Shown here: piece after piece, positions 1-10,596 of the stretch | Position numbering within the stretch: the first letter of the stretch is position 1 | How the letters are laid out: every line of letters starts with the position of its first letter | Source: Phenylobacterium koreense | Lineage (GTDB): Bacteria; Pseudomonadota; Alphaproteobacteria; Caulobacterales; Caulobacteraceae | Direction: 5' to 3' | Assembly (NCBI RefSeq): GCF_040545335.1 | Contig: NZ_JBEPLU010000001.1 | Coordinates: 248,001 to 312,000, forward strand | DNA length: 64,000 nt | The notes under the pieces: generated by a model | What the model saw: the letters and a program-made list of their open reading frames with translations, nothing else | Told to the model about the DNA's origin: nothing | Database searches by the model: none | Position numbers and translations under genes: made by a program

Positions 1-581
1 ACGGCACCACCGACATCACCCGCACCGTCGCCATCGGCGAGCCGAGCCATGAGATGCGCGAGCGCTTCACCCTGGTGCTGAAGGGCCATCTGGCCCTGGC
101 TGCGATCCGCTTCCCGGCCGGAACCACCGGCTCGGCCCTCGACGCACTGGCGCGCGCGCCGCTGTGGAGCTGCGGCCTCGACTACGATCACGGCACCGGC
201 CATGGGGTCGGGTCGTATCTGGGCGTCCACGAAGGGCCTCAGCGGATTTCAAAGCTGCCGAATTTCGTGGCCCTGAAGCCAGGGATGATCGTCTCCAACG
301 AGCCCGGCTACTACAAGGAAGGCGCCTACGGCATTCGCATCGAGAACCTGCAGTTCGTCACCGAACCGGCGCCAATCGCCGGCGGCGAGCGCGAAATGCT
401 GGGCTTCGAGACGCTGACCCTGGCCCCCATCGACCGGCGGCTGATCGCGGTGGACATGCTGACCCCGCAGGAGCGCGCCCAGATGGACGCCTATCACGCC
501 CGGGTCCTGGCGACGATCGGCCCGCGGCTGCAGGACGCCGACGTCCGCGCTTGGCTGGAAGGCGCCTGCGCGCCGCTGTAG
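1..581 (+). CDS. Aminopeptidase P family protein (Xaa-Pro aminopeptidase), C-terminal part
   Basis: This is the C-terminal part of an M24-family metallopeptidase that removes an N-terminal residue preceding proline. The gene starts before the window: the open frame runs from base 3 with the GTTDITRT motif, which carries a metal-binding Asp. The remaining pita-bread ligands follow in order: His in GTGHGVG and VHEGP, Glu in SNEPGYY and Glu in GIRIENL. About 190 residues are present and the stop is TAG at 579-581. The C-terminal extension after the last Glu ligand resembles the long tail of bacterial/eukaryotic aminopeptidase P. A second, more distant M24 protein is encoded at 57780-58976. Confidence 0.9.
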   Translation, partial: GTTDITRTVAIGEPSHEMRERFTLVLKGHLALAAIRFPAGTTGSALDALARAPLWSCGLDYDHGTGHGVGSYLGVHEGPQRISKLPNFVALKPGMIVSNEPGYYKEGAYGIRIENLQFVTEPAPIAGGEREMLGFETLTLAPIDRRLIAVDMLTPQERAQMDAYHARVLATIGPRLQDADVRAWLEGACAPL

Positions 582-739
582 CCGGAAGGACAGTCCTTGG
601 GTCGCACGCCCACATCCCATGATCGTCATGGCCGGGGCGGCAGGTCCCGGCTATCCCGATGCACAGTCCAGTCCGGAGAGTTCGCTGCGTCTGGATTCTC
701 GGCACGCTGACGCGGCCGAGGATGGCGAATGGAGAAGGG

Positions 740-1150
740 CTATTCCCCCGCCATCTTCAGGATGGTCGCCCATTCGGCATCGCTGACCGGTGAGACCGAG
801 AGCCGGCCCTGGCGCAGCATGGCCATGTCCGAGAGCGCCGGCGTCGCCTTCATGTCCGCCAGGGTCACCGAGCGGGGCAGCTTGCGGACGGGCGTCAGCT
901 CGACAGCGACGAACTTACCGGTGGCGTCGGTGGCGTCGGGGAAAGCCTCCTTGGCCACCCGGGCGACCCCGACCACGTCCTTGCCTTCCTGGGAGTGGTA
1001 GAACAGCACCTGGTCGCCGACCTTCATCGCCTTCAGGTGGCCGGCCGCGGCAAAGTTGCGGACGCCATCCCAGACGGTCTTGCCGTCCTTCTGGAGGTCC
1101 TCGAAGGAGTAGGTCTCCGGTTCGGATTTCACGAGCCAATGCGACGCCAT
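740..1150 (-). CDS. EVE domain-containing protein
   Basis: A 136-residue protein consisting of a single EVE domain. It begins with the typical WLVKSEPETYSFEDL segment and continues with WDGVRNFAAAGHLKAMKVGD and a VLFYHS strand. EVE domains are PUA-like folds thought to bind modified nucleic-acid bases; the exact ligand here is unknown. A strong GGAGG lies 5 bases before the ATG, and the start is 22 bases after the ligA stop, so it is probably the last gene of a ligA transcript. Length and motifs match the family's usual stand-alone form (about 135-140 residues). Confidence 0.9.
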   Translation of the reverse strand: MASHWLVKSEPETYSFEDLQKDGKTVWDGVRNFAAAGHLKAMKVGDQVLFYHSQEGKDVVGVARVAKEAFPDATDATGKFVAVELTPVRKLPRSVTLADMKATPALSDMAMLRQGRLSVSPVSDAEWATILKMAGE

Positions 1151-1172
1151 GCGAACCTCCGCTTTGTCGGTG

Positions 1173-3692
<2,520 letters not shown>

Positions 3693-5390
3693 TCACGCAT
3701 CCATCAGCGCCCGGGCGGCCGCACGGGCGGCGTCGGTGATTTGGGCGCCGGCCAGCATGCGGGCGATCTCTTCTTCGCGGTCCGCGGCCGAGAGCGTCTC
3801 CACCGCGGTCCGGATGCGTTCGGCGTCGCCGGCCTTGGATATCCGCCAGTGCGCCTCGGCGCGGGCGGCGACCTGCGGGCTATGGGTGACCACCAGCACC
3901 TGGGCCTGGCCGGCGAGGCGCTTCAGCCGCAGGCCCACGGCGTCGGCCACGGCCCCGCCTACGCCCTGGTCCACCTCGTCGAAGATCATCAGCGGCTGCG
4001 CGCCCTCGGAGCGGCCGGCCAGCGAGGCCTTCAGCGCCAGGGCGAAGCGCGCCAGTTCGCCGCCGGACGCGATCGCGCCCAGGTCGCCGAACGGCGCGCC
4101 GGGGTTGGTGGCGACCTCGAAGGCCACGCGGTCAGCGCCGTTCGGGCCAAGCCGCTCCTCAGCCAGCGGCTCCACGGAGACCTGGAAGCGGGCCTTGTCG
4201 AGCTTCAGCGGGCCAAGCTCGCCCATCACCGCCTTGGCCAGGCGATCGCCGGCGGCCTTGCGCGCCGCGGTCAGCGTCTGCGCGGCGGCGAGATAGGCCA
4301 GGCGCGCCGCGGCGACGGTGGCCTCGGCGGCCTTCAGGTCGTCCTCCGAGCTCTCCATGGCGCGCAACTTCTCGGCGAAGCGGACGCGCAGGATCGGCAG
4401 TTCCTCGACGCTGACCGACAGCTTGCGGGCCATGCCGCGCAACTCGAAGAGCCGCTCCTCGGTCTTCTCGAGCTGGTCGGGGCGGAAGTCGAAGGCTTCG
4501 GCGGCGGCGTCGACTGCGGCCTCGGCCTCCTGGGCCTCACTGAACACCCGGTCGATGGCGGTGCTGGCGGCGGTCAGGCGCGCGACCGCGGCGGTCTCCT
4601 CCCCTGCCCCGGCCGCCACGGCGCGGGTGCGGGCGTGCTCGATGGCTCGCACGGCCTGAGCCAGACGGCCGGTAAGTCCCTCGAAGGCCGCTCGGGCGTC
4701 GGAGATGTCGGCCAGCGCCTTTTCCGCGGCGCCCAGGATGGCGCGTTCCTCAGCCAGGTCCGGCTCCTCCCCCTCGCGCGGGTCGAGCCGGTCGAGCTCC
4801 GACAGGCGAAGCGTCAGTTCCTCGGTCTCGGCCGCGGAGCGTGCCACGATCTCGCGCAGCTCCTCGGCGCGGGTCCGCGCGGTCCGCCATTCGGACCATA
4901 TGCGGGAGACCGCCCCCGTCTCCGCGCCCAGCGCGCCATAGGCGTCGAGCAGCGGCCGATGATTGCGGGCGTCTAGCAGGCCGACCGTGTCGTGCTGGCC
5001 ATGCACCTCAAGCAGCAGCTCGCCGAGTTCACGCAGGACGGTGGCGCTGGTCGCCTGGTCGTTGACGAAGGCGCGGCTGCGCCCGTCGGCGCTGAGCGTG
5101 CGCCGCAGGACCAGATCCTCGCTCGGGTCGTAGGTGATGCCCTTGTCGTCCAGGACCGCCCAGGCGGGATGGTCAGCGCCAAGGGCGAAGACCGCCGAAA
5201 CGGCGGCCTGGGCCGCGCCACGCCTCACGAGCCCGGCGTCCGCGCGCGCGCCGGTGGCCAGGCCCAGGGCGTCGAGGATGATCGACTTGCCCGCCCCAGT
5301 CTCACCAGTGAGCGCGGTGAGGCCGGGCCCGATGGACAGGTCCAGGGCCTCGATCAACACGACGTCGCGGATCCACAGTCCGATCAGCAT
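3693..5390 (-). CDS. recN: DNA repair protein RecN
   Basis: RecN is an SMC-like ATPase that helps recombinational repair of double-strand breaks. It has a Walker A motif (GETGAGKS, about residues 29-36), long coiled-coil arms rich in Ala, Glu and Arg, and a C-terminal head with the signature SGGELARFALALK and Walker B MIFDEVDQGVGG. I choose the ATG at 5390 (MLIGLWIRDVVLIEALD), which matches the conserved RecN N-terminus, over a GTG eight codons upstream. That gives 565 residues, usual for the family. It lies 60 bases after bamD and before ligA, the order seen downstream of ftsZ-lpxC in Caulobacter relatives. Confidence 0.96.
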   Translation of the reverse strand: MLIGLWIRDVVLIEALDLSIGPGLTALTGETGAGKSIILDALGLATGARADAGLVRRGAAQAAVSAVFALGADHPAWAVLDDKGITYDPSEDLVLRRTLSADGRSRAFVNDQATSATVLRELGELLLEVHGQHDTVGLLDARNHRPLLDAYGALGAETGAVSRIWSEWRTARTRAEELREIVARSAAETEELTLRLSELDRLDPREGEEPDLAEERAILGAAEKALADISDARAAFEGLTGRLAQAVRAIEHARTRAVAAGAGEETAAVARLTAASTAIDRVFSEAQEAEAAVDAAAEAFDFRPDQLEKTEERLFELRGMARKLSVSVEELPILRVRFAEKLRAMESSEDDLKAAEATVAAARLAYLAAAQTLTAARKAAGDRLAKAVMGELGPLKLDKARFQVSVEPLAEERLGPNGADRVAFEVATNPGAPFGDLGAIASGGELARFALALKASLAGRSEGAQPLMIFDEVDQGVGGAVADAVGLRLKRLAGQAQVLVVTHSPQVAARAEAHWRISKAGDAERIRTAVETLSAADREEEIARMLAGAQITDAARAAARALMDA

Positions 5391-5450
5391 GGCGGCAAGA
5401 TCGCCCGGAATCACCCGGTTCGGAAAGACGCTTAAGTTCGCTTTAGGTTC

Positions 5451-6491
5451 TTATTTGCCGTCGCCGCCCATGCCGGGCAGGCGCGAGAGCAGCCCATCGT
5501 GCTCGCGCAGCGCGGGTTTGGCCCCGGCGGCCGGCTCCGGCGCAGGGCTCGCAGCCTCCGCAGCGGCCGGCTCGGCGACCGGGGCGGCCTCCGGCGCGGC
5601 GTCCGTCGCCGGGACCTCGGCCGGCGGCCGGATGGTGGTTTCCTTGTCCTTCACGAAGGGCAGGTGCGAGACAAGGCTGCGACGCTGGGTCTGCTGAGGC
5701 TCGACCGCCGGACGCAGGCCGCGGCTGGTCAGCAGCCGGTAGGCGTCGCGATACCAGGCGTCGCCCGGATAGTTGTAGCCGAGCACCGCGCCGTTCCGGT
5801 TGGCCTCTTCCATCAGGCCGAGGGTCAGGTAGGACTCGACTAGGCGATAGAGCGCCTCGGGCGTGTGGCTGGTGGTCTGGTAGCGGTCGACGACGGTCTT
5901 GAAGCGGCCGATCGCGGCCAGGGTGTCGCCCTGGCGCAGATAGTAGCGGCCGATGGTCATTTCCTTGCCGGCGAGCTGGTCGTTGACCATGTCGATCTTC
6001 AGTCGGGCGTCGGCGGCGTATTCCGAGCGCGGATAGCGCTGGACGACCTCGGTGAGGTTGGCGAGCGCCTGGCCGGTGGCGGCCTGGTCACGGCCCACGT
6101 CTACGATCTGTTCGAAGTAGCAGATGGACTTCAGATAGTGAGCATAGGCGGCGGCCGGATTGCCCGGATAGAGCGAGATGAACCGGTCGGCGTCGCCGAT
6201 GGCCTCGGCGTAGTCGTTGCCCTGATAGTGCGCATAGGCGGTCATCAGGATCGCGCGGCGCGACCATTCCGAATAGGGGTGCTGACGCTCCACCTCGCCG
6301 AAATACTGGACGGCCTGGTTCCACAGCCCACGGTCGAGCCGGTTGGCGCCGGTGGCGTAGAGCAACTCGACGGGGCGCTCTTCATAGGCGAGCCGCGGCT
6401 GCTTCTTCTTGCCGGCGCAGCCGGCCAGGGCGAGTACGGCGACACCGACGACGAGAGCCGTGCGAGTCCGGGAATTGCGCAGCAAGGACAC
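5451..6491 (-). CDS. bamD: Outer membrane assembly lipoprotein BamD
   Basis: BamD is the essential lipoprotein of the BAM complex, which inserts beta-barrel proteins into the outer membrane. The precursor has a short hydrophobic signal ending in a LALAGC lipobox, followed by Lys-rich GKKKQ and TPR helices (ERPVELLYATGANRL, NQAVQYFGEVERQHPYSEWSRRA). The C-terminal ~80 residues are a Pro/Ala-rich extension not found in the E. coli protein. The longest frame begins at 6566, but the signal peptide is best placed by the GTG at 6491, with GAGG five bases upstream; TTG at 6485 is an alternative. It sits between lpxC and recN, as in Caulobacter. Confidence 0.92.
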   Translation of the reverse strand: MSLLRNSRTRTALVVGVAVLALAGCAGKKKQPRLAYEERPVELLYATGANRLDRGLWNQAVQYFGEVERQHPYSEWSRRAILMTAYAHYQGNDYAEAIGDADRFISLYPGNPAAAYAHYLKSICYFEQIVDVGRDQAATGQALANLTEVVQRYPRSEYAADARLKIDMVNDQLAGKEMTIGRYYLRQGDTLAAIGRFKTVVDRYQTTSHTPEALYRLVESYLTLGLMEEANRNGAVLGYNYPGDAWYRDAYRLLTSRGLRPAVEPQQTQRRSLVSHLPFVKDKETTIRPPAEVPATDAAPEAAPVAEPAAAEAASPAPEPAAGAKPALREHDGLLSRLPGMGGDGK

Positions 6492-6643
6492 CTTCACCTC
6501 AAAAGGATCGACGCGCGCCCCCGCGCCGTGAGTCCCCGCTTCTACAGCATGCAATGCAGGGCGCAAATGCGGCGGATCGCCGAAATCCGTTCGCTGGAAG
6601 ACGAGCTCGGCTACGGGCTCGTTTCCGGCCTCGCGTCAGCGGC

Positions 6644-7537
6644 TTAGACCGCCTCGGCGAATTCGGGAACGAGCGTGCGATAACGCCAGGACTTGGGCGA
6701 GGCCAGCAGCGCCCGCACCAACTGGTTGTTGACCGCGTGACCGGCCAGCACGCCCTCGAAACGGCCGAGGATCGGCGCGCCGAGCACATAGAGGTCACCG
6801 ATCGCGTCCAGCGCCTTGTGGCGGACGAACTCGTCCGGCCGGCGCAGGCCTTCCGGGTTGAGGATGCGGTCGCCCTCGATGACGACGGCGTTTTCCATCG
6901 AGCCGCCGCGGGCCAGGCCCATGGCGCGCAGGGCCTCGACCTCGTGCAGGAAGCCGAAGGTGCGGCAGTCGGCCAGTTCGGAGCGGAACGCCCGTTCATC
7001 CATCGGCAGGTCGACGTACTGGCGGCCGATCGCAGCGGACGGGAAGCGGATTTCGAAAGCGATCTCGAACTCGTCCGACGGCTTGAGCGTGGCGCTCTTG
7101 TCGCCGTCGACGAAGGCGATGGGCTCGAGGATCTCGATATAGCGACGCACGGCGTCCTGGCGGCGGCGGCCGGCGCGATCCAGGATCTGCACGAACGGCT
7201 CGGCCGAGCCGTCCATGATCGGCATCTCCGGGCCGTCGAGTTCGACGGTCGCGTTGTCGACGCCCAGCATCACCAGAGCCGCCATCAGGTGCTCGATGGT
7301 GGAAACGCTGACGCCGGCGGCGTTCTCGACGACGGTGCCGAGCTGGGTCTTGGTCACCGCCTCGCCCGAGACCGGCACGCGGTTGTCGCGGTCGGCGACG
7401 TCGGTGCGCACGAAGACCACGCCGGAACCAGCCGGCGCCGGCCGGACGGCGACGCGAATGTACTCGCCCGTATGGACACCGACGCCAGCGAAGATGGCGG
7501 GGCCTTGCAGGGTGTGCTGGTACTCTTGTGCGCGCAA
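6644..7537 (-). CDS. lpxC: UDP-3-O-acyl-N-acetylglucosamine deacetylase LpxC
   Basis: This zinc enzyme carries out the committed step of lipid A synthesis, removing acetate from UDP-3-O-acyl-GlcNAc. The zinc ligands are His in STIEHLMAAL and His and Asp in RHKALDAIGD. The catalytic His is in LAGHAVNNQLVRAL, and the GVGVHTG substrate loop is near the N-terminus. A much longer frame opens at ATG 7729, but its first ~64 residues have no LpxC-like sequence. The TTG at 7537 is preceded by GAGAGG at seven bases and gives 297 residues, the normal size. The dcw order ftsZ-lpxC-bamD is kept, although a GNAT gene on the opposite strand lies between ftsZ and lpxC. Confidence 0.95.
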   Translation of the reverse strand: MRAQEYQHTLQGPAIFAGVGVHTGEYIRVAVRPAPAGSGVVFVRTDVADRDNRVPVSGEAVTKTQLGTVVENAAGVSVSTIEHLMAALVMLGVDNATVELDGPEMPIMDGSAEPFVQILDRAGRRRQDAVRRYIEILEPIAFVDGDKSATLKPSDEFEIAFEIRFPSAAIGRQYVDLPMDERAFRSELADCRTFGFLHEVEALRAMGLARGGSMENAVVIEGDRILNPEGLRRPDEFVRHKALDAIGDLYVLGAPILGRFEGVLAGHAVNNQLVRALLASPKSWRYRTLVPEFAEAV

Positions 7538-7890
7538 AGCAAAACCTCTCGGACCTTGCGCGGCCGCGAAGGCCGCTACGTCCCAACTGCTCAGGTACGC
7601 CCTATGCTGCGCCGCGGCAAAACACTTCCTGTTTCGCAATGTTTCGCCTGAGACCGCCAGAAACCCATTAAGAATCAAGGCGAAAGAAGGGTGTCTTGCC
7701 GGCTTCGGGACGGCTCCGTAACCTTCCATCCAGACCGGCGGAACACGGGAGGCGACGATGGCGGCAATTCAGCAAGATTCCTGTTTCGCAGGCGCCGCCT
7801 ACCGCCCGCAAAGCCGGCCCTAGGCGGCGTCGCCTATCGGCTCCCGCGGGGAGCCAGCGGGGCGCCAGCGCCCCCAGCAGAAGACACCGA
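7538..7890. other. Divergent intergenic region, lpxC / GNAT gene
   Basis: About 350 bases separate the TTG start of lpxC from the ATG of the acetyltransferase gene. It contains the lpxC ribosome-binding site (GAGAGG, 7545-7550 on the minus strand) and one GANTC site (GAATC, 7672-7676). The minus-strand frame stays open here up to ATG 7729, so an N-terminally extended LpxC cannot be excluded. Codon content and lack of family match argue against it. I see no clear -35/-10 pair or terminator. Confidence 0.5.
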
Positions 7891-8613
7891 ATGACCACGA
7901 ACCAACCTGCCGGCATGCCGCCCGCGGAAGCCGCGCGGCTTGCCGCGATCGAGCTCGAGACGCGCTTCACCCTGGATTCCGATGGCCGGATCATCGGCGA
8001 GGCGCCGCCCGACCTCTCGCCGGGACCGCTGCTCTACGTCGCCGACCTGGAGCCCAGATTGATGGCCCTGAGCCACGCCGTTCCGCAGGAGGTCGCAGCG
8101 GGGGCGGACGCCGACAGTCTCGAAGCCAGCCTGCTGGCCCTGTCCGCAATGGGCCCCGTGAACGCGGCCGAGGGCCTGAGCTTCCTGCTGCCGCACCGCA
8201 CAGCGGCGCCCACAGCGGCTGAGCTCGTCGCCTGGGGGACGGCTCCGGGCTCCGCCCTGGAGACGCGCTTCGCTGAAGCGGGGATGCCGGAGGCGCTGGT
8301 GAGGGCGGGCTTTCGGGAGGTGGCCGACCTCTGGCCGCCCTGGTGCGCCGCGATGGTCGATGGGGAGGTCGCCGCCCTCGCCTTCTCGGCGCGACTGTCG
8401 CCCATAGGCGCGGAACTGGGCCTGGTGACTCTGCCTGCCTATCGCGGCCGTGGGCTGGCTGCGGCGGCGACCGCCGGCTGGAGCGCCCTGCCCGCCCTCG
8501 CCGACCGGACGCTGTTCTACAGCACGACGCGTTCGAACTTCGCCTCGCAACGGGTGGCCGCCAAGCTCGGCCTGCCGTTCATCTGTGCGACCTGGGAAAT
8601 TGTCAGGGCCTGA
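7891..8613 (+). CDS. GNAT family N-acetyltransferase
   Basis: A 240-residue protein whose C-terminal half carries the acetyl-CoA binding signature of GNAT enzymes (LVTLPAYRGRGLAAAATAGW, about residues 183-203), followed by a strand and helix (LFYSTTRSNFASQRVAAKLGL). The N-terminal half is less conserved and may supply substrate specificity; the substrate is unknown. I use the ATG at 7891, since the upstream extension of the open frame to 7696 looks non-coding. The gene points towards ftsZ and ends at a strong hairpin shared with it. Confidence 0.85.
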   Translation: MTTNQPAGMPPAEAARLAAIELETRFTLDSDGRIIGEAPPDLSPGPLLYVADLEPRLMALSHAVPQEVAAGADADSLEASLLALSAMGPVNAAEGLSFLLPHRTAAPTAAELVAWGTAPGSALETRFAEAGMPEALVRAGFREVADLWPPWCAAMVDGEVAALAFSARLSPIGAELGLVTLPAYRGRGLAAAATAGWSALPALADRTLFYSTTRSNFASQRVAAKLGLPFICATWEIVRA

Positions 8614-8619
8614 AACGCT

Positions 8620-8647
8620 GAATGGCCGGGGTCGCCCCCGGCCATTC
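8620..8647. terminator. Bidirectional hairpin terminator between GNAT gene and ftsZ
   Basis: A perfect 12-bp stem (GAATGGCCGGGG pairing with CCCCGGCCATTC) closes a 4-base loop seven bases after the acetyltransferase stop. It is also 25 bases past the ftsZ stop on the other strand. There is no long T tract, but position between convergent genes and stem strength suggest a shared transcription end. Confidence 0.7.
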
Positions 8648-8671
8648 GAACTTTGCGGTCAGACTTTTCGC

Positions 8672-10270
8672 CTAGTTGGCGAGACGGCGCAGGAAGGACG
8701 GGATCTCCAAGTCTTCCTGATTGTCGGTCTGCGGCTCCTCAACCGACTGCTCCACCGGCTGGGCGCTGGTGCGGCTGATCGAGGCCTGGCGCGGCTGGTG
8801 CTGCGGCGCGGGCTCCTGGTAGCGCGGACGACTGCCGAAGAGGCTCAGGAAGCCGCCGCGGCTCGGACGGCGATCCTCGAAGGCCGGCTGCGAGAACAGC
8901 GGCTCTTCATCCACTTCCTCGACCGAAGGATCGACGATCCGGGTGATCGGACGGCTGATCTGCGGCTCGGGCGCAGCAGCGACGCTCGGCGCAGGAGCCG
9001 GCGCCGGAACAGCCTGGGCCGGCGCGTAGAGATCGCCCTGCTCTTCCTCGAAGGCGGCCTTCACCGGTTCCGGCGCGGGCGCCGGCGCGATCGGGGCGGC
9101 GGCGACCTGCGCAGGAGCCGGCGGCGGCACGTAGGCCGGCGGCTCCGGATAGCGCGGCGCCGGACGCTGGGCGAAGGTCGGGAGCGGACGGGCGATCGGC
9201 TGGGTCACCGGCTGCGTCACGGGGGCCGGACGGCTGGTTTCGGCGCGCAGCGGCGGGGCGGCGAGCGGCTTGCGCTCCACCTTCGGCTCGATGGCGGCGA
9301 TAGAGGCGCCGTCCATGCCGGTCGCCACGACCGACACGCGGATCATGCCTTCCAGGGTCGGATCGAACGCCGCGCCGAAGATGATGTTGGCGTCGGCGTC
9401 GACCTGTTCGGAGATGGCGTTGGCCGCCTCGTCGACTTCCAGCAGGGTCATGTCCAGACCGCCGGTCACATTGACCAGCACCGCCTTGGCGCCCTTCAGC
9501 GAGACTTCGTCCAGCAGCGGGTTGGCGATGGCGTTCTGGGCGGCCATCAGGGCGCGGTCTTCGCCGCCGGCTTCGCCGGTGCCCATCATCGCCTTGCCCA
9601 TCTCGGTCATCACCGTGCGGACGTCGGCGAAGTCGAGGTTGATCAGGCCCGGCAGCACCATCAGGTCGGTGATTGAGCGCACGCCCGAGTGCAGGACCTG
9701 GTCGGCCATTCCGAAGGCCTCGGCGAAGGTGGTCCGCTCGTTGGCGACCCGGAACAGGTTCTGGTTCGGGATGACGATCAGGGTGTCGACATAGCGCTGC
9801 AGCTCACCGATGCCGGCCTCGGCTAGGCGCATCCGGTGGCGGCCTTCGAAGTGGAACGGCTTGGTCACCACGCCGACGGTCAGGATGCCGCGCTCGCGGG
9901 CGCACTTGGCGATGATGGGGGCAGCGCCAGTGCCAGTGCCACCGCCCATGCCGGCGGTGATGAAGATCATGTGGGCGCCGTCGAGGTGCTCGCCGATCTC
10001 TGGAATGGACTCCTCAGCCGCGCTCATGCCGACCTCGGGGTGAGCTCCGGCGCCGAGGCCCTGGGTCACCTGCACGCCGAGCTGGATCCGGCGATCGGTC
10101 TTGGAGAAGGCGAGCTGCTGCGCGTCGGTGTTGGCGACGACGAACTCGACCCCTTCGAGGTGCGCCTCGATCATGTTGTTGACCGCATTGCCGCCAGCGC
10201 CGCCGACGCCGAAAACGACGATGCGCGGCTTCAGTTCGGTCGCGCGCGGCGCGGAAAGTGCGATAGCCAT
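8672..10270 (-). CDS. ftsZ: Cell division protein FtsZ
   Basis: FtsZ is the tubulin-like GTPase that forms the division ring. The N-terminal sequence [18 protein letters not shown], the GTP-binding loop GGGTGTG (residues 109-115) and the T7 synergy loop [11 protein letters not shown] are intact. At 532 residues it is much longer than E. coli FtsZ (383). The excess is a ~190-residue Pro/Ala/Gln-rich linker, as in Caulobacter, ending in the conserved peptide [13 protein letters not shown] that binds FtsA and other partners. The start aligns with the Caulobacter N-terminus; the best GGAGG is an unusual 14 bases upstream. It has its own promoter region with a CtrA box. Confidence 0.99.
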   Translation of the reverse strand: MAIALSAPRATELKPRIVVFGVGGAGGNAVNNMIEAHLEGVEFVVANTDAQQLAFSKTDRRIQLGVQVTQGLGAGAHPEVGMSAAEESIPEIGEHLDGAHMIFITAGMGGGTGTGAAPIIAKCARERGILTVGVVTKPFHFEGRHRMRLAEAGIGELQRYVDTLIVIPNQNLFRVANERTTFAEAFGMADQVLHSGVRSITDLMVLPGLINLDFADVRTVMTEMGKAMMGTGEAGGEDRALMAAQNAIANPLLDEVSLKGAKAVLVNVTGGLDMTLLEVDEAANAISEQVDADANIIFGAAFDPTLEGMIRVSVVATGMDGASIAAIEPKVERKPLAAPPLRAETSRPAPVTQPVTQPIARPLPTFAQRPAPRYPEPPAYVPPPAPAQVAAAPIAPAPAPEPVKAAFEEEQGDLYAPAQAVPAPAPAPSVAAAPEPQISRPITRIVDPSVEEVDEEPLFSQPAFEDRRPSRGGFLSLFGSRPRYQEPAPQHQPRQASISRTSAQPVEQSVEEPQTDNQEDLEIPSFLRRLAN

Positions 10271-10369
10271 TGGGACCCCATGTCCTCCGTACCGTGGTCA
10301 ATGGAACCCCCAGCGACCCGCCCGCCGAGGTTCCTGCGACGGTCGGCGTTAAGGAGGCGCCCACCATCG

Positions 10370-10385
10370 TTAATTGGCAGTTAAC
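10370..10385. promoter_or_regulatory. Consensus CtrA-binding box upstream of ftsZ
   Basis: The sequence TTAATTGGCAGTTAAC is an exact match to the Caulobacter full CtrA site TTAA-N7-TTAAC. It lies 100 bases upstream of the ftsZ start in the ftsA-ftsZ gap. In Caulobacter CtrA represses ftsZ in swarmer cells, so this position suggests the same cell-cycle control. This is a motif match only; occupancy is inferred. Confidence 0.75.
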
Positions 10386-10395
10386 TGCATAAGGC

Positions 10396-10400
10396 GAGTC
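10396..10400. promoter_or_regulatory. GANTC (CcrM-type) methylation site in ftsZ promoter region
   Basis: GAGTC lies 10 bases from the CtrA box, on the upstream side as ftsZ is read. A second GANTC (GATTC) is at 10574-10578 near the ftsA stop. In Caulobacter, CcrM methylation of such sites together with GcrA tunes ftsZ transcription. Short motifs like this also occur by chance. Confidence 0.5.
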
Positions 10401-10596
10401 GGACGGGCTGGAAGGCGCATCCACAACAAAATTTCTTACGCCACAAGGCTTAGCGTTACCGGAGGCCGACCGAAGCGGCGCCGTTAACCAAACTCGCCAA
10501 GTCGCTCAACGAACAGGGTTTTGCCGTTTCGGGACACTTTTTCGGGCCCTCGAATCGCAAATCAGCCCGAAGTGATTCGGCCGGCGCGGGAACCCG

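Larger units (their letters stand above)
10271..10596 (-). promoter_or_regulatory. ftsA-ftsZ intergenic promoter region
   Basis: The 326-base gap between ftsA and ftsZ is unusually long for a dcw cluster. It is AT-richer than its surroundings, with several TTAA tracts, a CtrA box at 10370-10385 and two GANTC sites. I infer that a dedicated ftsZ promoter lies here, allowing FtsZ to be expressed independently of the upstream murein genes. I could not assign a confident -35/-10 pair. Confidence 0.6.

Noticed and set aside
582..739. Possible small gene between aminopeptidase P and the EVE gene
   Set aside because: No frame has a start with a ribosome-binding site or protein-like composition; I treat it as plain intergenic DNA.
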